Below, piece after piece: positions 43,600 through 54,915 of a stretch of DNA of 64,000 bases. Numbering within the stretch: the first letter of the stretch is position 1; each line of letters starts with the position of its first letter. The DNA comes from Papaver somniferum. Its lineage: Eukaryota; Streptophyta; Magnoliopsida; Ranunculales; Papaveraceae. The DNA is taken from NCBI RefSeq assembly GCF_003573695.1, contig NC_039362.1, positions 195,606,827 to 195,670,826 on the forward strand, written 5' to 3'. The position numbers were made by a program, and so were the translations under genes. The notes beneath the pieces were generated by a model. That model did not search any database. It had not been told where the DNA came from and saw only the letters and a program-made list of their open reading frames with translations.

Positions 43600-46500
43600 T
43601 GTTAAGTGCATATTTTGCATATATTTAGTGTCGAATCCATGCTAGTAATTGATATATATTCTTGCGAATTATTGTATATTATACTTGTTTCTTTTATTTG
43701 TGTTTTATTAGATGAATCATCCAAAAGAAGTGAAATAGCTACAAAAGTGAAGTCACAAGTGAAGAAGGGCCAAAGACTAGTGGAACTCGTTCAAATGGAG
43801 GACAGGAAGATGAAGTTAACGACAAAAGAACGAAGTTTTTCTGAGTTCGTACGAAGAAGTTACGAACAAAACAAGAACTTGGAAGATTATAAGGGTAATA
43901 TGGTTATTTTAAAGGGCAGTCCTGTTAAGGGGTGACTGTTTCAAAGGACCTTCTAAAGGAAGTCATGTCATTTACTGAGGGGAAGTTAGAATTCTAATAG
44001 TGTTAAGGACACCAGGCCATTCAGTTCAGGGCTGCCACCATCATCTTCTTTCCCTCAACAGAACACGATGAGTTTGCCGTCCAATCTCATGTTGCCGTAC
44101 TGAAGATTAACAGGGAAGTGGTGATCGATGGAGTTGATCAGAGACTAAAGGATATGGGTTCGAAGCTCGAGAAGATCATTGGGTTGCTGTTAAATGAGAT
44201 GGGTCGATGAATGATTCTCGAGTTGCCTGTGATGATAAACTTGAGGTTGTTGTTGCTGCCAACCACGATACTTGAGCTCGAAACAGAGCGTTGTCTTGAT
44301 GTAGAAGCTCATGGTGATCGAGATGAAACAGAAAGGATGGGGCTTGTGCTGGTGCTGGCCTTTGTTCGTGATGATTTCGATGCTGCTGGGAATGAGTTGA
44401 TGGTGCTGATATTGTTTTTGATTGTTGTTGTAGTAATGAGGTTCAAACTCTCGGACTTGTGAAGATTAAATTTAAAGATTTAATAAAATTATATACAAAA
44501 ATATTAACAAACTGGGCGAGAGGTATGAGAAAATAACCAAGACACTGATTCCACTATTACACATGAATTAATGATGGTAAATAATCCAAAACTCTAATTA
44601 TCTTTTAAGTCCTTTATATCTTAACTCACTAATTATCAAGCAAATTCTCAAACATCAATTGTATCCCTTAAGCATAGATTATCTAAACAAATCATAACCT
44701 ATCTAATTGAATCACAACTGATTAGGACTGTCACTGTAACAAATAAGACTGTCGCCCGACAGTAACTGAAACTGTAGCAAAATAAGACTGTCCGACGACA
44801 GTCTTTGAACTGTAGAAAAATAAGACTGCTCCGTATGGGTCTTATGTTCTTCGCGTTCTTCAGCAGCAGCAGAAAATGGCAGCTCTGTAACTTGATTTTT
44901 TCTTCTTCTCTGGCTCTCCTCAGCACCCCAAACTCTCGACATCCCTTCTATGATACCTTGTGAACATATTTATACGTGATTGCGACATTGAATATCCTCC
45001 ATTAACTCCAAATAATCTTCATTTACTCGGGATATTTTTTCTTTTTTTATCAATGATTTTGATTTTTACGCATCTGCAGCTGGATTAAATTCGTTATAAA
45101 TCTTCTTCACGTTTCAAAGTGTTGATTAAGGCTTCCAAACACGTGCATTACACGTTTAGATTCACCACAACTCGTGTAAGCTCATGTTTTTCCTCCAAGT
45201 CCCTGTTTGAATTAAACCAAGTTATCCAGACAAATTTGATCGAAACAAACAACCATACTAGCTTTGTTAGGACATATCACAACTACCATGAAGTTTCAGC
45301 GATTGAATCGCACAAAAACTCCTCCAAAATCCGATCGAAAAATCTTCCTGTGAAAAGAAATATTTTCCCACCAATTTTTTTTTTTGAATTTGTGAAGAAG
45401 ATCACCCCTTATCCAGTGGTCGCCCCTTATCCGTTGCTGGAGTATGAATAACACATGTCCTTTGGGGTGCCTTAAGTAATTTTTCTGGGGTGTTTCCAGC
45501 ATTTTTTCTGGGTTCCCCCGGCGCATTTCTGGGGTGTTTTTAGTCTCTATCCTGGGGTGTAAAACACCACTTTTCGAGCCAATTTCGTCGCAAGAGCTTA
45601 TTTTTCCAAAAACATCTACAAAAATATAAAATAACACAATAAGTATTTAATCGAGTCTAACTATACAGAACATTGAGAACAAAATAGACGCATTTGCTGT
45701 GAAGATATGAAAGAGTAGTTGTTGCTATTGGCAGTGGTAAGAAGGAGTTGTTGATGGAGTTTGAGCATCACCGACGATTGAAGAACAGAGAAGCAGTGAT
45801 GCTCGGGATTTGCTGTGACGGATAAGAGATGAGCAGAAGATGATAAGTCATTGGCAGTGATCATCATAATGGTGACGAGAAGGCGATGTTGCTCCCATTC
45901 ACGATGGAATAAGGTCAAGATGGAGCAGAACTCGAGCTGGGATTTAAATCAGTTATGACTCGGGTTTTGCTGCTGCCGTTGGCAATAAAGAAATGAAGAA
46001 GCGGGACATCGATATTGTTGTTCATAATAAGTTGATCAGAAATAATTGGTTGCTCGAGCTTGGCAGATTTGGACCTCGAACCAGACAGGGAACATGTGGC
46101 ACAAAGATATCGAATTTGAACAAGATACAGAGATAATGATGCAGTGAGTTTCGTGACCGAGAAACTAGTTGAGAAGATGGGTTTACTGTTGAGATGAATA
46201 TGGAGAAGAATTCCGAGCAATGATAAGATTTAACGCGGAATGGGAAAAATAAAAGTTCGGTATAACAAGGAAGTATCACAGATGGATGGGTGTTAGTGAA
46301 TCAATGGCTCACACAAGCCCTACTGAATTATAAGCAACTCAATAGCCGTGTATATTATACTACAAAGGTCCGTGTTACAGCGAATCATCATCACATGTTT
46401 TCTCCAGCGTACGAAACGCAGTTGACCGACTTTACATCCTCATCGATCAAGAATTTGTCGCACTTTGAAGCCTATATAAGGATGAACAGCCGAGTAGATG

Positions 46501-47405
46501 AGATACAACTTTAGAGAGGGAGAAAAATAAGATATAGGAGAGAGGTTCTTAATCCATATTTTAGGGTTTACCCTTTAGGGGGAAACCAAGTTATTTTCTT
46601 CTTCTTTCTTCTTATATTTTTGTGGGTTTTAGTAAATCTATGTGTAACTAATTTCTATCGGTTAAGGATGAATTTAATGTTCTAGCGTGAATCTTTATTA
46701 TTAGATAAGTCTATTTGAAGTTTTAATCATCATCGTTTGTTTTGATTATATTTAGGGTTCATGATTGATTCTTAGATTGGTTTGGAGTGCACGCTAGATT
46801 AGTCGGTTAATCATTCTATTGCTAGTAGCGAGTTGAGCGATCCGTAATTGTCGTGCATCTCCTACACAAGTGGAAAACATGAGACCTTACAAAGGGATTC
46901 TGTAAAGCAATTGTGTGTGGAAACAACACCAGTAAGTGAACCGAGCGTACTGAGTTTAACTGCTGGAATCAAACCTAAATTCACAAACCCTAAAGCATTC
47001 GGTTGAATTACACCTTGTAAGCGTACCTCAAGGAGGCTCAGTTGGATAGAATCTGGTGACTAAGCGTACCTGTTATCGGTGATACAAGGAGTTTTGGGGA
47101 TAGCAAAGCGTACCTGCTATTCTACGGTTGGTGATGAATGGTTCTAACGGAAGATAAATAAGTATTCTAATCCAGTAATTGCTTGGTAACGGCGAAGGAT
47201 TCCTTAATCATCTCTTTTATTTATTATTTTCTTTATATTTATCTTACAACCAAAACCCCCTTTTTCTATTTACTTTATCTTGATATATCAAATAACCTAT
47301 CAATTACACAGCTCTCTGTGGGAATGATCTCTTACTACCGCTATATTATTTATTTAATTAGTGGGAAACATCTCGATTAATTTGTTGTGGTTACGACACG
47401 CATCA
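43600..47405 (+). mobile_element. Element E: probable solo LTR of a large Ty3/gypsy family
   Basis: Starts TGTTAAGTGC and ends GACACGCATCA, flanked by the TSD TAAAT (43595-43599 and 47406-47410). The 3' end has CTCTGTGGGAATGATCTC and TGTGGTTACGACACGCATCA, typical for large Athila/Tat-type LTRs. No PBS, gag or pol and no second LTR were found, so it is read as a solo LTR of about 2.5 kb enlarged by insertion F. Reading frames inside (43606-43935, 44211-44462, 45915-46279) show no domains. Confidence 0.8.
44423..45692 (-). mobile_element. Element F: solo LTR related to element D, inside E
   Basis: Shares collinear motifs with the element D LTR: GTTCAAACTC.(C/G)ACTTGTGAAG, CCCCTTATCC, GAATAACAC(A/G)TGTCCT, and ATTGAGAACAAA at the end. 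On minus it would start TGCGTCTATTTTG and end ACTACAACAACA. Flanks TTTGA (44417-44421) and TTTGC (45693-45697) resemble a damaged TSD. Boundaries are uncertain by a few bases. Confidence 0.65.
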
Positions 47406-47410
47406 TAAAT

Positions 47411-47573
47411 AGGAGAGATAAAATCTAGATCAGTGGTTATTCTCGATTCCTTTATCTTTTCTTGTAAGATTGTTCAAAGATTCATCAATAAAATTAAGAC
47501 TGTTAATCTAAAATGAGTTGAATGTTAATGAAATCATATGAGGGGTGTACTGTAGGATTTCCTGCAACTACAG
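47411..47573 (+). repeat. Element B 3' LTR, second part
   Basis: Resumes AGGAGAGA after the second TAAAT and ends CAACTACA at 47573, matching 17374-17536. Confidence 0.88.
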
Positions 47574-48820
47574 GAATCAAAAAAATATGGTTCTTGAAAA
47601 ATGGTTACCGAAACATATCTATTACACACCTGACGATCCCATGTGTATCATAAGCCACCCGAGAATCAACTTCGTCTTCATCAAAAGCACTACTAGGGAC
47701 TAACTCAGCCAAATCAAACCCAACATTAAGCCTTCAAATACAGATCAATAACAATTTTCAATTTTCATTCAAAAGGTAAATTAAGTCTATCAAAAACAAT
47801 TTAATTCAAAAAAGAAGACTCATTCAATCAGATAGTCAAAACTGAACCACTGGAATCATTCACTCATACCATAGACTTTCATACTGAAATAATAAAGATT
47901 AAACTTCTCGTACTTCAGGTAAGAAAGTATTCACACCTATGTCCAACGCACAAAGGGAAATCCCCAAAAAAATCAAAATGTGTGGAAAAGAAACAAGATT
48001 AAAAGTCTGAGATTTGAAAATTAAAGGGTTTCTTTTTTTCACCTTGTAAGGAACATCTTCATTCGTTTAACTTGTTAAAAAATATGCAAAAAAACAAAGT
48101 ATAATTTGATATTGGAGATAAAAATTCATAGAATAACTACGAAATCATAGTAGTGACAAGTATGAAACTGGAAAAATTAGGGTTATACCTTCTAATATTC
48201 CAGAGAGAAAGTTAGGGTTTCTTATTGTGATGATAATAAACAAAAATAGGGTTTTCTAATTTGAAGAAAAGGGGATCTGAGTCTCCTGTGAATGAATTTT
48301 TGTTTCAAGTAGAAGTATAGCAGCAGCAACAACAGCAACAACAAAAAATATTTCGAGAGACAGATAAAAAGTGAAGATAGATAGACAGATGAAGGTTGTT
48401 TGATTTATCAAGCTTAGATTTATCATATATGATAGAAATTATGTCGATCTTTAGGTTCAAGAAGGTCGATTCATTCTGGTATCGATTAGAAGAGACTAAG
48501 AGGGTTCATCAGAAGAAAATAGTTTTTTCTTCTTCTAGTGGGTGTGAGAGAGAGAAAAGATACGGTAGAGAGACGAAGAGATAAGGATGATGTGAGAATG
48601 CCTTCCTAGAAAATTGAACCACATATAATACTAGGACCATCGGTCAAAGAAAGGGTCCGCGAATCAGGATAAAATGGTAATTAAATTTTTTATTAAACGA
48701 CCAACATTAATGCTCTCCGAATTTTTATTAAATCTTAGACCGTCTTGACCGGTCCATGGTCAATTGACCGCCATTGAGGGTCGAGGATGTGGGTCAAAAA
48801 AGCCTCATTTTTCACTAGTG
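47574..48820. other. CACTA right part with exon-like piece and terminal repeat
   Basis: On minus a 102-bp segment (47630-47731) is bounded by an acceptor-like TTTGAAG and donor CAG|GTGTGT. It reads LNVGFDLAELVPSSAF and DEDEVDSRVAYDTHGIV, probably an exon of a captured gene I cannot name. The last ~190 bp carry subterminal GGTC/GACC motifs (GACCGTCTTGACCGGTCC, GGTCAATTGACCGCC), then TTTTTCACTAGTG to 48820 and the TSD GCT. Confidence 0.6.
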
Positions 48821-48827
48821 GCTCTAA

Positions 48828-50370
48828 GGGGTGTTATGTGGTTTTTAGGATTTTAGCGGGTGCTGAAACCAGTGTTAGTCAACTCTTGGCTCCGCCCTTA
48901 AATATGGGTATACCCTAATTTTGCCGGGATGTATAAAGGCAAGAAGAAATTGATCAAACTACTTGATTATTTTTTTTATTGTAAATAATCTACTTTTTTG
49001 ACTTGGTTAAGAACAATAGTTTAGACAATACTTTTTGACTTGATATGATAGGAGCCGGGTGGTGTGAGTGACTAGCAAGTTGGCGTTTCCAGTTCCACTC
49101 CAGACTGCAGAGAAAGATAAATGTGCACCAAAGTACTAAAACCTTTCCCATGCCCAAGGGTTAAAGTAATTGTTATACAATAGACTACCGTACAAGGTCT
49201 CATGGTGGAACTGTCTTCGAATTAACAGCGCTTCTTTACGGACCGCGTTTATAACCCAGGTAAAAACCGACTGAGACAATTTTATTTTTAATCGGTGGAT
49301 CCCGTCTCTCGGAAGATGTGCAATAAGAGGACTGTGAGGGGCGGTTTTTTTCCGTTGTTTAAATCTCGGTCTGCCGAGAATTTCTGTCGAATTAATTAGA
49401 CTACACTTTTTGTTATGGACCTTGTTTAGCCTTGGGAATACAATTTTCTCCTTTTTTTCACTTTTAAAAGATAAAAAACCAGAAGAACTTTACTTCTAGT
49501 TGACAAACGCTATCTTAGTCATATCGCCTGCACTTTGTTTCTGAATCTAACCATGCCATAATCGTTTCAGTTTTTGAAGAAGGTAGGAGTTGGGACTCAT
49601 ACCTCTACACAGCTAGGAGTTCTTCACAGCTGCGTAGTCTATGATTTTCTCATTGCCATGCCAGTACGCCACGATATGAAAGTATTGTCAGGACTCATAC
49701 CTCTACTACTGAGGATTGTCTTTGTGGGGATTATTTAAACGATATTTTCCAAGGATCCTACTTGGAGGTTACCGAACTCATTGTTAAAAGCCCGTTGGGC
49801 GACCAAAGTCAAAGTGTTAATATACCTTTCAGAAATTAGAAGTACTGTAAAGTTTTTTGCTATTTAACGTCATTGGATCATGCTAAATGCAAGACTGGTG
49901 ACACTCGGATCTAGACAATATTAAATCTTCTAGTATAATAGAGTCGTCGTTTACGTTTGAGTTGTTCTCTCATTTGGTTGTAACAGGAACTTTGCCTCAT
50001 TCTTGTACTGTAGTTAATCAATGAATATTAAAATCCTGTTCCCTTTCAAAATGATAAATTAAAAATCCTCTAACAAGGGATAAAACGTGGGGATAAAAAC
50101 CCTAGCCTAAGGGGGCTGCACAATAAAAATGCTAGTGGTGGAAATGATTTTTTCCAATTAAAGTAGGTCAAAAAGAAAACAATACTACTATATGGGGGAT
50201 GATACGTGTGGATTATCATGATGTAACCACAGAGATGCTTTTAGATTATTATAGAAAAAACCAAAAGCAGGCCTTGAACAATACAATTTTTCATCTCTCG
50301 CGGCTATATATTTCTCACTTGTCTGAATATTGCATTATATATCTAAGAACACTCTCTTCCACTCAATTTA
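48828..50370. other. Intergenic region right of the nest
   Basis: AT-rich, no open frame of note and no recognised repeat boundary. A TATA-like CTATATATTTC at about 50304-50314 lies some 60 bp before the CDSP32-like start codon. Confidence 0.5.
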
Positions 50371-51248
50371 ATGGCTATGTCTACCACAATCAAAAACTTG
50401 TTACTCAAATAACATACTTCTACTGTAAAAGTAGACTCATTTTCCTCAAACACTCTTTTTCTTTTCCCTGCACCACCCAAACCATTACCAACAACAACAC
50501 TTCAGATGGCAACTTACAGAATGTTCATTACAAAAGCAATAATTACAGCCAAGAAGGAAAATAATGGTGATGAGAGAGTTCAACAAGCTCATAGTATTGA
50601 AGAATTCGACGCTGCACTTCAAACAGCAAAAAACAAGCTTGTAGTAGTAATATTCGCAGCAGGTCATAGTAAGCACAATCGTAAATTATACCATTTCATA
50701 GTGGATTTAAGTAGAAGATGTAATGACGTTGAGTTCATCTTAGTAATGGGTGATGAATCTGACAAAACAAAATCCCTTTGTGAAAGGGAAAACATAGTAA
50801 AAGCTCCACACTTCAGTTTTTACAAAAACATGGAGAAAGTTCACGAAGAAGAAGGAATAATTGGTCCCGATGAACTCATGCGAGTCGTATCGTATTACGG
50901 AAATAATTATTCGGCCGTAACTCAATTAAATTCAAGAAAAGAGGTTGAAAACCTGATTGAACAACACAGAAATGATAACAAGTTGCTTGTTCTCAATGTA
51001 GGGTTAAAACATTGTGGACCATGTGTTAAGATATACCCTACCTTCTTAATGTTGTCGCGACGGATACTATAGTGTTTGCAAGAATGGACGGAGCTGAAAA
51101 TGATAGCTGTGTACGATTCTTGAAAGATATGGGAGTTGTTGAAGTTCCAACATTTTTGTTTATCAAAGATGGTTATGAATGTGGAAGGTATGTTGGGTCG
51201 GGCAAAGTAAAGCTTATGGGTGAAATACTTAGATACCAACAGAATTAA
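50371..51248 (+). pseudogene. CDSP32: CDSP32-like double-thioredoxin protein, broken
   Basis: CDSP32 is a chloroplast stromal protein with two thioredoxin folds, one redox-active, that reduces peroxiredoxin under drought and oxidative stress. The first fold reads [56 protein letters not shown]; the second [20 protein letters not shown] with the CGPC redox site, then [32 protein letters not shown] and a final [11 protein letters not shown]. The start ATG 50371 (MAMSTTIKNLLLK) begins a Ser/Thr/Pro-rich transit-peptide-like stretch, broken by TAA at 50410-50412. A frameshift near 51050-51062 separates the active site from the last third. ATG 50506 would skip the transit peptide. No intron is visible. 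It could be a pseudogene or a lightly damaged allele. Confidence 0.85.
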
Positions 51249-52958
51249 AGTTACTCTATAAACATTAGGAAAGCGTAACTTCGAATAAGGAGATATTGGG
51301 AAAATGTTGAACAATTATGGATGCGTAGGAAGCTCCATAACCAACAATAGATAAGTCTATTCTGCAACATTATTGATTATTAGGATTTAGGACTTGTACT
51401 TCGTAACTTGGTTCTTTTCTTTGTGCTTCGGGTTCATGTTGCTTGAAGCCTGTCTTTTGCTTCTCATAGCTTGTTTTGCTTACTTCAACATTTTTATTCG
51501 CAGCATTTACTGTTAAATTCATGGGTTCCTGAATCCCGCATAAGCATAGTAAGTAACATAAACATCTATGAGAATGAAAATAATTAACGCAAGAAAAAGT
51601 TTATTAAACACCAAGAATGAAAGCCATCCGATGGCTATCATTTCCTATCTACATTTGTTTTGCTTCATCATAACAATTTATTACTCAATAACTCAAAGAC
51701 TTACAAAAGAAAAAGGCCAGAACAAGCTTATGGCCTTCCAAGATTAAGGAAAGGAAATATGAAAAGAAGAACGAACAAACAAACAACCGAAACAGCTTAA
51801 ACACCAAATCTGTATAATACTATCTCAAGCATTTCAATTTGCGGCATTTAACCATGACATATATATATATTTATTTATTTTCACCCTTGTTGAGTGACTT
51901 GTTTCTGGAACCTATTTTGTCCAAAGAATCAATGCAGTACAAAAAGAAAAACGAATACGATGACAATAATTTATTACTAAAAACTAAGACAAAATAATAT
52001 GTGCTTTGTACTAACAAATGCACAAATCGTTCAGCCAGACAAAACAATATGTGCTTTGAACAAGAAAGTGAAGAAGATAAGGCTGAAAGGATCTCTTCCA
52101 ACCAGAAACAAAACAGTTTGTGCTTTTGCTTGTAAGAACCCCCAAGGTAAATATACTGTAATTTACTACTTTTAAAAGTCAGTTTTTTGACTTTTAAGTA
52201 ACTTCCAGAAGTTACCATGATGTTCGTATTGACTTTTGGGAAGAATGGTGAGATGATTAGAATGACATTATCTTGAAGCTTATATAGTTGTAACATGTTC
52301 CACTCATAAAGGTTTACATTCATAACAAAAAGAAAAATAAGGCATTTCAAGACGCATAAGATCAGAATCTACAATTTCGAAAATCAAATATTGAAAATTA
52401 ACAGTTGAAATTAGAATTTGTATTTAAGAGGCTTTGATCTCATAATATGCCCATTTTTGATACCAAGGTAGAGCTTTATAAAATAAAGGTCACAAAAAAT
52501 TACTTTCAATTCAATTCTATTTGTGCTTTATAAAAAATGTAGCGCCTCAATTTAAGATAATAACATTCTAACCATATCATTAAATGTTTTCCCAAGAAAT
52601 TTTTTCTTTTAGAAGAAAAAATTCAACATCCTGGTTGGGAAACAAAAGCACTTTTTTTTTTCAAACAAAGAATAGATTTGTTTGGGAGAAAAATAATTAA
52701 ATGCAGGCTTCTCGGATTTTAAATCTGTCAAAAAGAAATTTTTTTATTATAAGTCATTCAAAAGTTTGTTTCCCAAGCTAATTAAGTCGAAAAGCCAAAG
52801 TTGAGAATTTTCAATTTTGGATCTTCATCTCTTCTCGAACAGGATCATAATTAAGAAGGATCATAACATTTTAATTGCTTTATATTGGTGAGATTCTCGA
52901 AGAAATATCGGAGCCATTATTTCCAAATTTTATAACTCTTATTTTAGTTGCTTTATAT
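51249..52958. other. Intergenic region, no gene recognised
   Basis: AT-rich. A 159-codon minus-strand frame (51871-52350) is rich in Phe, Leu, Ser and Lys without motifs and looks like chance. The start (51249-51500) could hold the former 3' UTR of the CDSP32-like gene. Confidence 0.45.
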
Positions 52959-53037
52959 TATATGAAGACATTATAAATTTGAATACTTTTCAAATTTATT
53001 TTCAAAGAACTCCTCGCCAAGGCCCTCGATTGGAGGT

Positions 53038-53756
53038 ATGCAATTCAAACAAATAAATTCTACAGTCGCTGCTGGGTTGGAAGAAAATATCTTAGAATCT
53101 GAATGTATAGCGGCTTTGAAGAGTTTGGGTCAAAATAAAGCACCCGTCCCTGATGGGTTTCAGGTAGTGATCATTCTCAAGTGCTGGCACTTCATGGGTG
53201 ATGACATTGTGAAGGTAGTCAAAGATTTCAACAACTGGGGAAGTATAAATTGGAGACTCAAGAACACGTTTCTCGCCTTAATCCCTAAGAAAGAGGTGGT
53301 GGAAGAGGTGTAAGATTTCAGGCCCATTGGACTAAAGAACAGTGTGTACAAAATGATCTCGAAGGTGTTAGCTGAAAGATTGAAAGTGGTTCTCCCTGCT
53401 CTTATTTCCCATCAGGAAGTTGCTTTCATAAAAGGAAGAAAAATTCTGGATTGTGCTTTGATTGGGAACGAATGTCTCGACTCGAGAATAAAGAGTGACA
53501 TATCAGGGGTGGTTTGTAAGATTGATTTTGAAAAAACATTCGACCATGTTTCTTGGGAGTTTGTTGCCGAGGTATTGGATAAGATGGGTTTCGATACTCC
53601 TTGGCACAAATGGATTCAAGGGTGCATTTCTAATACACCAATCTCAGTTCTTATAAATGGGTCAGCTCATTCAAATTCATTAAGGGGATAGATTAACACG
53701 AGGTGATCCACTTTCACCTTTTCTTTTACTTATTGTTTCAGAAGCCTTGAATATTA
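53038..53756 (+). pseudogene. LINE reverse transcriptase, N-terminal half
   Basis: Open pieces 53038-53313 and 53344-53691. Motifs are LKSLGQNKAPVPDGF (PGPDG changed to PVPDG), NTFLALIPKKE, FRPIGLKNSVYKMISKVLA, HQEVAFIKGRKILD, CKIDFEKTFDHVSWEF (the first catalytic Asp of the polymerase) and GDPLSPFLLLIVSEALN. Stops at 53311-53313 and 53689-53691 break it. Interrupted at 53756 by a solo LTR. Confidence 0.85.
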
Positions 53757-54394
53757 TGTTGGAAAAGGATTAATAAAAAAAATAATTTTTTAAAGTTTTA
53801 ATAAAAAATTATAATTTATTTTTTTATTTTGTGAATGAAACTTTTTAGTCCCACATTGTGGAGTTTCCAATTTTTAGTAGTTTTAAGAAACTATATAAAC
53901 TTATTAGTCCCACATTGTGGAGTTTCCACTTCTTAAATTGTTTTATTCCATTATATAAAGAAATTCACTACTTTTGTAAAATCTATGGGAAATGGGTTGC
54001 TCTATATTTTAGAGGGACCCCTAAGGGAAAATATTTTATAGCGTTTCTTAAGAGTTCGCGATTTTCCTTAACGGTTTTTTCGGAGTTGTCAAGCTCAAGT
54101 TGAGCATCTACTACATATGCTAGTAGTAGTTGTGGTAGGATGTTTTATCCTGGAGATATCCGTCCTGTGAGGGCTATAGCATCACTCTTGAGTGTAGCCG
54201 GGCGCTAATGTCTTAAGGGAAACGTGTTGAACACGTGACTCACTCTGTTTTTCCAAAGTTTTGCCTTGTTGCTGTTGTGGAGATATGAGAAGCTCGTTCG
54301 TTTCGTCAATCGATCAATTCCATTGTAAAGGAGATAAGTATCAATAACTTTTTCTTATTTGATTTTTTCTTAATTTTAATTATTGCACCCAACA
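53757..54394. mobile_element. Solo LTR (638 bp) inside the LINE
   Basis: Starts TGTTGGAAAAGG and ends GCACCCAACA, with perfect inverted ends TGTTGG/CCAACA and the TSD TATTA (53752-53756 and 54395-54399). The type resembles Ty1/copia LTRs, but no internal region remains to confirm it. Carries two USE-TATA modules, listed separately. Confidence 0.9.
53848..53958 (+). promoter_or_regulatory. Two tandem USE-TATA modules resembling plant snRNA promoters
   Basis: Module 1: GTCCCACATTG (53848-53858), 33 nt, then TATATAA (53892). Module 2: GTCCCACATTG (53907-53917), 34 nt, then TATATAA (53952). The plant snRNA upstream sequence element consensus is RTCCCACATCG, and Pol II-type snRNA genes place it 33-34 bp from the TATA box. 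Here the penultimate C is T. Whether the modules work is unknown. Confidence 0.6.
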
Positions 54395-54398
54395 TATT

Positions 54399-54900
54399 AT
54401 GTTTCAAACTGATCATGAATTAGGTCACTTAGGTGGGTTTTCCATGTGCTCGAATGGTTTGAAGGTGTGTCATTTGCAATACGCAGATGACACGCTGGTT
54501 TTCCTAGATGATTCTACTGAGCAAATGAATTATCTAAGATATTATCTCTTTGGTTTCGAAATGGTCTCTGGGCTTCATATCAACTTCGCGAAATGTAGTC
54601 TTTTCGGGGTTGCCAACGCGGTGACACGCTGGTTTTTCTAGATGATAGAGAAACTAAGAAGCCTAAAGGGACTAACAACTGCGGAGTTTGGAAAGGTATT
54701 TTCTCTCAACTGAAATCTTTTAAACAAGGTTCAACTATTATTGTTGGAAACGAAAGTTCAACAAGGTTTTGGGAGGATAATGTGTGGGTGATTTGTCGTT
54801 TAAAGATAAATTTCCTAGCATCTATGCGATAACAGAATCCAAGAATTGTACGATTCAACATGTTGGAGAAAATACTAATAATGTAACTGAGAAGAAGATA
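54399..54900 (+). pseudogene. LINE reverse transcriptase, C-terminal half
   Basis: Resumes after the solo LTR. It has HLGGFSMCSNGLKVCHLQ and the catalytic YADDTLVFLDD, then MVSGLHINFAKCSLFGV. Further reading in shifted frames gives WEDNVWV..RLKDKFPSIYAI, the usual region before the zinc-binding tail. A stop at 54639-54641 and frameshifts break it. Confidence 0.8.
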
Positions 54901-54915
54901 CTTAGCTCAAAATAA

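Larger units (their letters stand above)
17236..47573 (+). mobile_element. Element B: Tat-lineage Ty3/gypsy retrotransposon, heavily interrupted
   Basis: LTRs of about 300 bp at 17236-17536 and 43460-43599 plus 47411-47573. The PBS is TGGCGCTAGAAACAGGGA. Order: protease, reverse transcriptase, RNase H, a second RNase H, integrase, long spacer with tandem repeats, antisense spliced gene, 3' LTR. The dual RNase H and the antisense gene are marks of the Tat lineage. Gag is missing. Pol has several stops. Elements C, D and E are inserted in it, and LTR divergence looks higher than in any of them, so B is the oldest of the four. No matching 5-bp TSD was found (ACATT left, GGAAT right). Confidence 0.85.
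13978..48820. mobile_element. CACTA (En/Spm) transposon carrying captured gene pieces, non-autonomous
   Basis: The left end CACTAGTGGAAAA (13978) and right end TTTTTCACTAGTG (to 48820) are inverted repeats matching at 12 of 13 bases. They are flanked by the 3-bp TSD GCT (13975-13977 and 48821-48823), the CACTA standard. Both ends have subterminal repeats built on GGTC/GACC and GTCGCGGA. Its own DNA is 13978-17235 and 47574-48820, about 4.5 kb; the rest is element B and insertions in B. No transposase (tnpD) or tnpA is visible. It carries an RPN10 fragment and other exon-like pieces on minus. Confidence 0.88.
1620..48824. mobile_element. PIF/Harbinger-like DNA transposon, outer layer of the nest
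   Basis: Its ends are GAGCA(A/G)TTCCTATG and its TSD is TAA, the 3-bp TWA type of PIF/Harbinger elements. Its own DNA is 1620-4339, 12921-13977 and the last base at 48824, about 3.8 kb in all; the rest is later insertions. It carries two convergent genes: a PMD protein gene on + from the left end and a Myb/SANT-like gene on - from the right end. Both promoters face inward and sit inside GC-rich subterminal DNA with ACGCGGGCGT repeats (1807-1816 and 13781-13790). No Harbinger DDE transposase was found, so the copy is non-autonomous. Assignment rests on TSD, terminal repeats and the Myb-like gene. Confidence 0.7.

Noticed and set aside
48828..48990. Continuation of the left-flank LINE after the Harbinger-like element
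   Set aside because: No LINE-like peptide could be read on minus after 48828, so the LINE does not clearly span the insertion.
51871..52350. 159-codon minus-strand frame
   Set aside because: AT-rich, Phe/Leu/Ser/Lys composition, no motif or promoter and no conservation clue.
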